DNA of 64,000 nucleotides from CBDCRK01 sp965220955. Lineage in GTDB: Bacteria; Desulfobacterota; Binatia; Bin18; CBDCRK01. Shown here in pieces: positions 1 through 6,095 of this stretch (position 1 is its first letter; each line of letters begins with the position of its first letter). The notes under the pieces were generated by a model. It made no database searches and was not told the DNA's origin. It saw nothing but the letters and a program-made list of their open reading frames with translations. The translations under genes were made by a program, and so were the position numbers. Location of the stretch: contig CBDCRK010000024.1 of assembly GCA_965220955.1 (NCBI GenBank), positions 1-64,000 of the forward strand, read 5' to 3'.

Positions 1-1
1 C

Positions 2-178
2 GTTTGTCCATACTGCGCCGTAGGGTTGGGAGGTGTGGGACCCGGAGCGAGCCCTCGGGTGGCCGAGCTGGTTAAGAAGACAGTAGTTGGTGAATTTATA
101 CCCGATCACGCAGCGGTGTTAGACAGCAAGATACATGGCCTAATACAATTGACACATTGCTTGAAGCATGCTCAGTAA
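2..178 (+). CDS. C-terminal end of an unrecognised protein (partial)
   Basis: An open frame enters from the left edge and ends at a TAA at 176-178, giving about 58 residues. It begins with a CPYC-type cysteine pair followed by a Gly-rich stretch and ends with a His/Leu-rich tail (HGLIQLTHCLKHAQ). A hairpin with a T-tract follows directly, which supports a real gene end. The CPYC motif recalls iron-sulfur or thioredoxin-like proteins, but it is too short to assign and I do not recognise the family. Confidence 0.45.
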   Translation, partial: VCPYCAVGLGGVGPGASPRVAELVKKTVVGEFIPDHAAVLDSKIHGLIQLTHCLKHAQ

Positions 179-179
179 G

Positions 180-229
180 GGTGTTAAGATTCAGCCTGTT
201 TTAACACCTATAGGCTTCTCTATTTTTTT
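180..229 (+). terminator. probable intrinsic terminator
   Basis: Arms GGTGTTAA (180-187) and TTAACACC (201-208) form an 8-bp stem with a 13-nt loop. A run of seven T follows at 223-229, about 14 nt after the stem. It sits just after the partial upstream gene. The distance between stem and T-run is longer than ideal. Confidence 0.5.
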
Positions 230-290
230 AGGCAGTCTCGGGGCGAGGTTTTGTTAAGGCGTCTATACACCACAAGGAGGTAGGACCCAT

Positions 291-998
291 ATGATGTATG
301 CACTGATGGTTTTGATGCTGGGCGTGCTTATTCTGATTCACGAACTGGGTCACTTTGTGGCGGCCAAGTGGGGAGGAATTCCCATAGCTCGCTTCTCGCT
401 CGGCATTGGCCCTCGGCTCTGGTCGAGGAAGTATAAAGGGACGGAGTATATCCTTGCTATGCTACCTATTGGGGGGTATATCCTGCCCTCATTTGAGGAA
501 GAGGCGGAGTTCTTCGCTGTTCCCTTAAGGAGGCGGATTGCCTTCTTTGCTGGCGGTCCACTAGCGAATATGCTGGTAGTGATTCCACTATTCGCCGTCT
601 TGAACATCTATACCAATGGGGCATCTTTTGCCCACGTATTGATCGCTCCGTTTGTTCAGGCCACTATGGTACTCTGGCAAATATACCTGGCCCTTCCGCA
701 GATCGTTTCCGACCCTGGACAGCTTTCGGGCCCAGTAGGGATTGTTATGTATGGCGCCACGTTAGTAGGGATCACCAAGTGGCTAGGGTTAGCAATCATT
801 CTGAGTCTTAACCTGGCGGTGATAAACATGCTGCCCATCCCGATTCTTGATGGCGGGAAGATCCTCTTGCATATTCTAGCGAAACTTGATCGACGGCTTT
901 TGCGATTCCAAGTTTCATTCGCCCTGGTCGGGCTCCTGCTAATTATTGGAGTGATGGTTTATGCAACGATCATGGACATTGCGAGATATATGGCTTGA
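291..998 (+). CDS. M50 site-2 protease, compact RseP-like zinc metalloprotease
   Basis: Membrane-embedded metalloprotease of 235 residues. The zinc motif HELGH lies at residues 17-21 in the first membrane helix. The second conserved motif, NMLPIPILDGG, lies near residue 180 in a later helix and supplies the third metal ligand, the Asp. These two motifs define the S2P/RseP family, which cleaves membrane-bound substrates such as anti-sigma factors. Typical RseP is about 450 residues with one or two PDZ domains between the motifs; here that insert is absent, so this is a minimal form. A strong AAGGAGG sits at 274-280, 10 nt before the ATG. It stands alone, with no dxr, cdsA or bamA beside it. 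The substrate is unknown. Confidence 0.85.
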   Translation: MMYALMVLMLGVLILIHELGHFVAAKWGGIPIARFSLGIGPRLWSRKYKGTEYILAMLPIGGYILPSFEEEAEFFAVPLRRRIAFFAGGPLANMLVVIPLFAVLNIYTNGASFAHVLIAPFVQATMVLWQIYLALPQIVSDPGQLSGPVGIVMYGATLVGITKWLGLAIILSLNLAVINMLPIPILDGGKILLHILAKLDRRLLRFQVSFALVGLLLIIGVMVYATIMDIARYMA

Positions 999-1127
999 TT
1001 GCTGACACCCTGCCCTGGTGCGCTAAGCTTGCCCCACTCTCATTGTAACCCTAGTACTAACATTCCTTTGATTTCAGGCTATTTCTATGGGATGAATTCT
1101 TAGCATTCTATCTATAAGGAAGGACAC

Positions 1128-2328
1128 ATGGCCAATGCATTAGATGACGTGCGGGTTATTGATTTGACCCACTTCTATAACGGTCCCTATTCTACCCTGG
1201 TTCTTAGCTTCCTGGGAGCAGAAGTGATCAAAGTGGAGCCCACCACGCCAAGGAGAGAGGGCCCGAACGATCTTTCCCATACCGGGAGCTTCTCGGGAGA
1301 GTTTTCCCTTTGTAATGCTCAACTCCAACAAGAAGGGTATTACCCTGAACCTAAAAGCCCCACGTGGACAGGAGCTGTTCAAGGAGTTGGTAACACACGC
1401 TGATGTGGTAGTGGAGAACTTTGCGGTTGGGGTTATGGATCGGCTGGGGCTAGGGTATAAGGTCTTGAAGCAGCTTAACCCCAGCTTAGTGTATGCCTCG
1501 AGTACTGGCTATGGACAGACTGGTCCGTATAGCTCCTATCCTGCCTTTGACCCCATTATTCAGGCCATGTCTGGGATTATGAGCACAACCGGCTTTCCTG
1601 ACGGCCCCCCGCTGAAAGCAGGGCCGCCTATTATGGACATTTTGGGTGGGATTCACTTGGCCGCAGGGGTCCTGGCTGCGCTGTATCAGCGGAACCGAAC
1701 CGGAGAGGGAGCTTTTGTAGAGACCTCTCTTTATGATGCGGCCATGGGTCCGCTGGTTACCCAAATCTCCAGCTATCTGGCCAAAGGGGGTACCTACACG
1801 CGTTCTGGCAATACCCCTCCCGACCGGGCCTTTTCTCCATACAACTGTTACCCAACCAAGGATGGGTATGTCCTACTCCTCACAGCCGACGATCAGCGGT
1901 GGCGCTCGCTCTGCCAGCTCATGGGGCGCGAGAAACTGGCCCAGGACCCACGCTTTGCCACCAACGCGGCCCGCAGACAACGGGCTGAAGAGGTTGATGC
2001 CATTGTAAGTGAGTGGACAACCCAGCACGCCAAACAGGAAGTAATGGAACAATGTGGTGAGCTCGATATTACCTGCGGGGCGGTAAAAGAAGTGTCTGAG
2101 CTCCTGACCGACCCTCACATACGCAGCCGTGGGATGCTGCAAGAGGTTGAGCACCCCACGGTGGGGAAAATGGCGGTCCTGGGGTCACCCTGGCGGCTCG
2201 ATGGCGAGCACCCACCCATCGACTCCCCCAGCCCTACCCTGGGGCAGCACAACGAACTGGTGTACAAGAAACTCCTGGGACTCTCTACCGCCGAGATTGC
2301 TGAGCTTAAAGAGCAAGAGGTGATCTAG
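1128..2328 (+). pseudogene. family III CoA-transferase (CaiB/BaiF), single frameshift
   Basis: Family III CoA-transferases move CoA between acyl-CoAs and free acids. The first frame (1128 to about 1308) reads the typical start RVIDLTHFYNGPYSTLVLSFLGAEVIKVE-type region, and the second frame (from about 1309) continues with LNSNKKGITLNLK, the ENF motif and the CoA-binding region, to a normal C-terminus near residue 400. The frames join if one C is removed from the CCC run at 1306-1308, restoring F-S-F-V-M-L-N-S. The start has AAGGAAGG upstream. A single homopolymer lesion could be a recent mutation or a sequencing error; everything else looks intact. It converges with the LLM oxidoreductase. 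Confidence 0.85.
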
Positions 2329-2348
2329 GACGGAGGGAGCCTTTCGCT

Positions 2349-3383
2349 TTACCGATTGGTGCCGGCAATATCCGCCATCAGGTGGAACCCCTGCCGTTGG
2401 TTTGACTGCACCAGCATAGTTGTCACACCCGCGTCCTCCCACGCCTGGTAGCGTTGACGAATCCGCGCCTCGGGGCCGCATAGCGACATCTCATCGCAGA
2501 GTTCATCTGGCACTGCCTCGGTTGCTTCAGCCTTATGCCCTGACAGGTAGAGTTCCTGAATGCGCGCGGCAGTGTCGCCATAGCCATACCTCACCATCAT
2601 CTCATTGTGAAAATTCTTTGCCTTGGCGCCCATGCCACCCACATATAAGGCAAGGGTTGGCTTCATATGAGCCAGACAGGCACGCACATCATCACCCATA
2701 ATAACCGTACAGCCAGCCGTAATATCCAAGTCCTGCAGTGATTTGCCGTTGCCTGCACGACGGAACCCTTCCTCAAGCGTTGGACGAAATAAGTCCATCC
2801 GCTGCGGCGAAAACCAGATCGGCAGCCAGCCATCGGCCAATTCGGCGGTTGCGCGAACGCTCAGGGGCTGCATGGTGGCAAGATAGATAGGGAGTTGACG
2901 ACCGTGCAGAATCGACTTCAGCGGTTTCCCCAGGCCGGTCGCACCTGGGCCATAATAAGGTACCTGGTACGCCTTCCCATCCAACGTTACCGGTTCCTCA
3001 CGCGCCCAGATCTTTCGCAGGATCTGCACATACTCGCGCAAACGTGTCACCGGCTTATCATAGGGGACCCCGTGCCAGCCTTCGATGACCTGCGGGCCAG
3101 AGAGACCCAAGCCAACCAGCACCCGCCCACCGGAGAGGGCGTCAAGCGTTGACATGGTCATGGCACACATGGCCGGCGTACGCCCCGCAAGCTGCATAAT
3201 GCCGGTGCCTAGCTTGATCCGAGTCGTTTTAGCCGCCAGATAAGCCAGCGGGGTGACCGCATCCGAGCCATAAGCTTCGGCACTCCAGACGGAGTCATAA
3301 CCCAGCCGCTCGGCCTCAAGCACAAGGTCAAGCGGTAACTCCATCCGTCCACCAGAATAACCAATACCAATTCCCAGGTTCAT
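2349..3383 (-). CDS. LLM-class flavin-dependent oxidoreductase
   Basis: Bacterial luciferase-like TIM-barrel oxidoreductase of about 344 residues using FMN or F420. The N-terminus MNLGIGIGYSGGR, the motif GYDSVWSAEAYGSDA, and KLGTGIMQLAGRTPAMCAMT are typical of the F420-dependent LLM branch (methylene-tetrahydromethanopterin reductase-like). The start was moved 12 codons in from the longest frame because GGAGCAGGT lies directly before the ATG at 3383. Substrate cannot be deduced. Its neighbours (CoA-transferase, crotonase remnant, SDR) suggest a catabolic cluster. The choice between F420 and FMN is inference from family resemblance. Confidence 0.85.
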   Translation of the reverse strand: MNLGIGIGYSGGRMELPLDLVLEAERLGYDSVWSAEAYGSDAVTPLAYLAAKTTRIKLGTGIMQLAGRTPAMCAMTMSTLDALSGGRVLVGLGLSGPQVIEGWHGVPYDKPVTRLREYVQILRKIWAREEPVTLDGKAYQVPYYGPGATGLGKPLKSILHGRQLPIYLATMQPLSVRATAELADGWLPIWFSPQRMDLFRPTLEEGFRRAGNGKSLQDLDITAGCTVIMGDDVRACLAHMKPTLALYVGGMGAKAKNFHNEMMVRYGYGDTAARIQELYLSGHKAEATEAVPDELCDEMSLCGPEARIRQRYQAWEDAGVTTMLVQSNQRQGFHLMADIAGTNR

Positions 3384-3434
3384 ACCTGCTCCTTTCTCTT
3401 CCTCTCTTTTCACCCCCATAAAGACTTAGGCATC

Positions 3435-3635
3435 TTACCGGCCGCGAAAGACCGGCGGCCGCTTCTCAACGAACGCCTTTACCGCCTCGCGGAAATCTTC
3501 GGTCAGGCTGGTCCGCACCAGCCGGTCGGCCTCCATGTCGAGACATGTGCGTAAGTCCTGGGTAAGCGCACGGTTCAGATTCTCTTTGATGTAGCGAAGC
3601 GCAACTCGTGGCCCAGCCGCAATTCGCTTAGCCAA
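3435..3635 (-). pseudogene. C-terminal remnant of enoyl-CoA hydratase/isomerase
   Basis: Sixty-six residues match the C-terminal helices of crotonase-family enzymes: AAGPRVALRYIKENLNRAL, then a helix ending in EAVKAFVEKRPPVFRGR, the usual terminal motif. The N-terminal three quarters, including the oxyanion-hole residues, are missing. There is a TAG two codons before the only possible start (TTG). The 55 bp separating it from the next gene hold a terminator. This is a deletion remnant with an intact stop codon, not a functional enzyme. Confidence 0.75.
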
Positions 3636-3675
3636 ACGCTAAGGCCTCCTCTTTACGGCGGCTCTGGAGCGAGAT

Positions 3676-3702
3676 TCAAATAAAACCCGCTAGGGCGGGC
3701 CA
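3676..3702 (-). terminator. intrinsic terminator of the SDR gene
   Basis: On the minus strand CCCGC and GCGGG pair around CCTA, and TTTTATTT follows. The stem overlaps the stop codon of the SDR gene at 3690. Confidence 0.7.
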
Positions 3703-4598
3703 ACCTTGCCGCCTGGGGCGCCGGTGTCAAGGAGGAGCTGTTGGATGTCCTTGGCGAACTTGACCTCCGAATCATCCTCCGGCTCGTAGCCCAGGACGCG
3801 ACGGGCGCTGGTCAGTGACCAGAAGGCGCGGGTGTTATTGCTAATACCGTAGACGACCTGCCAGGGAATGCCATGCTCATTTTCGATGTTGGGAACCTCA
3901 ATCGCCTTGACAAAGAGTTGTGTCAGGTCACGCGGGCTGATGTAAGCGCCCAGGTCACGCTTGTAGTTGGACGGGTTCCCCTGATACAGGCGCACGTCAA
4001 GCTCACGCGGCGCCCCGATACGTACCATGACCACACCCATTTTGCGCTTGGTGGCGAGGGCTTTGGTATGTTGCTGACGGCCCGAGTCATCACTAAAGTC
4101 GCCGAAGCCACAGGCAAACAGAAACCCCAGATGTTCGTAGGTGGCCTTGGCCCAACCGTAGAAGTTGTCCGATAATGGCAGGGCGTACGGATCAAGTACG
4201 TCCATTTTGCGGGCATGAATGAGATCGTGCTCATACCAGTCAGCCGCATGGTTGGAGCTGGCGATCACCACGCGGGGGGTTCCGGCCTCATAGGCGCAGC
4301 GCAGCACATTGTATGCCATCACCACGTTGCGGTTCTCATCATAGAAATGCTCCAGAGCGTCGCCTGACCTGCGCGTGTAGCCCAGATGCACCACTGCGTC
4401 TACACCCTGGAAGAGATGAGCGTACTTGCTGCGGTCCGTGTCAATAAGGTCAGCCAGGACAACACCCTCGACGCGTTCGCCGTGCCGATTCTCTTCCTTT
4501 ACATCCACTAGCACCATCTTGTACGTTTCACCGAAGGTGGGCAAAAGCTGGTTGGCAATATACCCTGTTGCGCCGGTCATAAGCACCGTGTTAACCAT
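3690..4598 (-). CDS. NAD-dependent epimerase/dehydratase (extended SDR)
   Basis: Rossmann-fold extended short-chain dehydrogenase of about 302 residues. The nucleotide-binding TGATGYIA motif is at residues 8-15, followed by the VDV acidic loop. The SSNHAADWY segment and the active-site pair Tyr-x-x-x-Lys (YGWAK) are present. The SSNH segment resembles uronate dehydrogenases and related NAD-dependent sugar enzymes. The ATG at 4598 is preferred over an upstream GTG because AAAGG stands 8-9 nt before it. The gene is transcribed away from the broken RraA-like gene across a 45-bp gap, so they may once have shared a regulator. Substrate unknown. Confidence 0.85.
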   Translation of the reverse strand: MVNTVLMTGATGYIANQLLPTFGETYKMVLVDVKEENRHGERVEGVVLADLIDTDRSKYAHLFQGVDAVVHLGYTRRSGDALEHFYDENRNVVMAYNVLRCAYEAGTPRVVIASSNHAADWYEHDLIHARKMDVLDPYALPLSDNFYGWAKATYEHLGFLFACGFGDFSDDSGRQQHTKALATKRKMGVVMVRIGAPRELDVRLYQGNPSNYKRDLGAYISPRDLTQLFVKAIEVPNIENEHGIPWQVVYGISNNTRAFWSLTSARRVLGYEPEDDSEVKFAKDIQQLLLDTGAPGGKVGPP

Positions 4599-4643
4599 AC
4601 TGTCCACTACCTTTCCGTATCGAATTCAAAAGGAGAAACTGGC

Positions 4644-5004
4644 ATGCAGCCTACCCTAACCAACTAGCGAATTGGACGCCCTACAGCAGATCGACACGCC
4701 TACTATAGCCAACGCCATTGAACCTTTCAAGGTCCGCAGCAATATCGACGGATTCATGGGCTAGGATATCCGCTGTATGTTCCCGGAGTTTGGCGTGATG
4801 GTGGGCTATGCCGTTACGGCCACGCTTGACACCACAACGCACGGCCGGGTGCACGACAAGGAAGCGCGCCTCAGGTGCTTCGAAGCCATCCAAGACTCGC
4901 CCAAACCCGTTGTGCTAGTGCTGAAAGATGTGGGTCCCAAGCCCCACCACGGCTGCCATTTTGGCGATGGCCTGACAACACGGCGGGCTATTGCAGGGCT
5001 ATGA
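4644..5004 (+). pseudogene. RraA / demethylmenaquinone methyltransferase-like family, broken
   Basis: An ATG at 4644 follows AGGAG and encodes MQPTLTN. After a one-base frame change near 4665 the reading continues as LDALQQIDTPTIANAIE, the usual start of RraA-like aldolase proteins. An in-frame TAG interrupts at 4762-4764. The frame resumes with MFPEFGVMVGYAVTAT and VLVLKDVG, and ends early with HHGCHFGDG where the family normally reads about 90 residues further. It thus carries a frameshift, a nonsense codon and a C-terminal truncation. Members of this family are aldolases or regulators of RNase E; no function is expected here. Confidence 0.8.
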
Positions 5005-5337
5005 CTTTGCCGGAGGGTCTTCCTTGTCCAGAGCCGCAATGCCGGTCAGCGTGACGGGTGGACGGTCGGGGAATTCCGCCACCAAGCTCAATTTTCCGCC
5101 CATCGCTTGGACATAGCCACGGAGCGTGGATAGCAGCAGATCACTACGCTTTTCGATACGGGAGACGTTTTCCTGGTTGATGCCGAGTCTTTTTGCTACA
5201 CGCACCTGCGTCTGTTTCCGCGCCTTGCGCAGGTCTTGTAGAGACATCTCCTCGGCAATCAGCGCCTTCGCCCGCTCCTCCACCTTCTTCCGACGCGCTG
5301 TTGAGAGCTTGTCCATTCTCTCCGTTAGAGTCCTCAT
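4999..5337 (-). CDS. XRE-family HTH antitoxin-like regulator
   Basis: One hundred and twelve residues. The N-terminal half is a charged helix (residues 1-35). A helix-turn-helix follows at about 36-65 (LRKARKQTQVRVAKRLGINQENVSRIEKR), then the LLLSTLRGYVQAMGGKLSLVAEFPD tail typical of HigA-type antitoxins paired with Gp49/HigB-like toxins. Its ATG overlaps the TGA of the upstream toxin remnant (ATGA), the usual coupling for such pairs. The toxin is truncated, so this is probably an orphan antitoxin that could still repress its own promoter or neutralise a related toxin. Confidence 0.85.
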   Translation of the reverse strand: MRTLTERMDKLSTARRKKVEERAKALIAEEMSLQDLRKARKQTQVRVAKRLGINQENVSRIEKRSDLLLSTLRGYVQAMGGKLSLVAEFPDRPPVTLTGIAALDKEDPPAKS

Positions 5338-5531
5338 TGTGACCTCCTTTCGTCTTTCAGCCGGTCCAGATGTGTATCAAACCTTTCGGCCGCCTTCTTG
5401 ATCAGCTGTCTGTAAAAGCGTCTTTCGCTGACGCCCGATTTGTCGCCGGCCACCAGCAGGATGGCCTTCCGCTGGGGATCAAAGGCAAAAGCGACTCGCC
5501 ACGTGCCGTTATCGGCTTGAATATGATCTGG
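5334..5531 (-). pseudogene. HigB/Gp49-like RelE-family toxin, C-terminal remnant
   Basis: Sixty-five codons upstream of the XRE gene read DNGTWRVAFAFDPQRKAILL, then VAGDKSGVSERRFYRQLI. This is the conserved C-terminal half of phage-derived Gp49/HigB-like toxins. A TAA at 5532-5534 closes the frame in front, and no start codon or N-terminal half remains. The stop overlaps the XRE start by four bases. The toxin order (toxin first, antitoxin second) is the HigBA arrangement. Loss of the N-terminal half should inactivate it. Confidence 0.8.
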
Positions 5532-5597
5532 TTAGCATATGCTGTCAAGCTCATAACTCCTGACAGATTATATCCTACCTCCTGGAATGTCGGTCAA

Positions 5598-5933
5598 GGG
5601 GTCAGGCATGTGTGTTGACTTACTGCTGAAAGACCTTGAGCAGCCTAGCCTTGCATGAACTTGGACAAGGGAGTGGTGTGGGTTTCAAGCAAGAGATGAA
5701 CATGATTGGACAGAAGCACGTAAGCGTAGAGGGTGAGATGGTATCGCTGCCAGTAATGCTCTAAGCGGTCCAGATACAGGGTAAGGTCGGCCTCGTCATG
5801 GAAGAGGGTTTGGCGGTGGTTGCCCCGGGCGATGACATGGTAGAGGGCCTCGGAGAATTCGATTCTAGGTTTTCTAGCCATGTCAGCACTCTAGGAAGTA
5901 ATGTTCAACAAGTCAATATACATGCCTGACCCC
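5598..5933 (-). mobile_element. internally deleted RAYT/REP-type element
   Basis: About 336 bp bounded by inverted ends: 5598-5622 (GGGGTCAGGCATGTGTGTTG then ACTTA) and 5910-5933 (AAGTCAATATACATGCCTGA then CCCC), 22 of 24 matching when one is reversed. Inside is the start of a Y1 transposase of the REP-associated type. Right before the left end, another frame reads LLKVFQQ-stop, matching the C-terminus LQVFQK-stop of the relic at 37 kb. The middle of the transposase has therefore been deleted, leaving both ends. Confidence 0.75.
5645..5881 (-). pseudogene. REP-associated tyrosine (Y1) transposase, N-terminal part
   Basis: Seventy-eight residues begin MARKPRIEFSEALYHVIARG and include YAYVLLSNHVHLLLE, the HUH metal-binding His pair of Y1 transposases. 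The frame stops at PLSKFMQG, exactly where full-length proteins (about 200-300 residues) continue with the helix carrying the catalytic Tyr. The Tyr is missing, so the protein cannot act as a transposase by itself. The stop comes from an out-of-frame internal deletion junction within the element. Confidence 0.85.
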
Positions 5934-6095
5934 TGAAGTTCCCACATGATTACAAACGATTTGGCAAACGCGACTGAGGGTGCATACGCACAAAGACCTA
6001 CCCACGCGAGATACATGGCGAACCAGAACGAAATGAATTGTCCTCTTAACCTCCCTCAGCGCATGATAGAACGGAAAGAGGTCAACAGCGCATGT

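Noticed and set aside
59..80. tRNA-like string GGTGGCCGAGCTGGTTAAG near the left edge
   Set aside because: It resembles a Ser/Leu tRNA D-arm but no acceptor, anticodon or T-arm follows, and the stretch lies inside an open reading frame.
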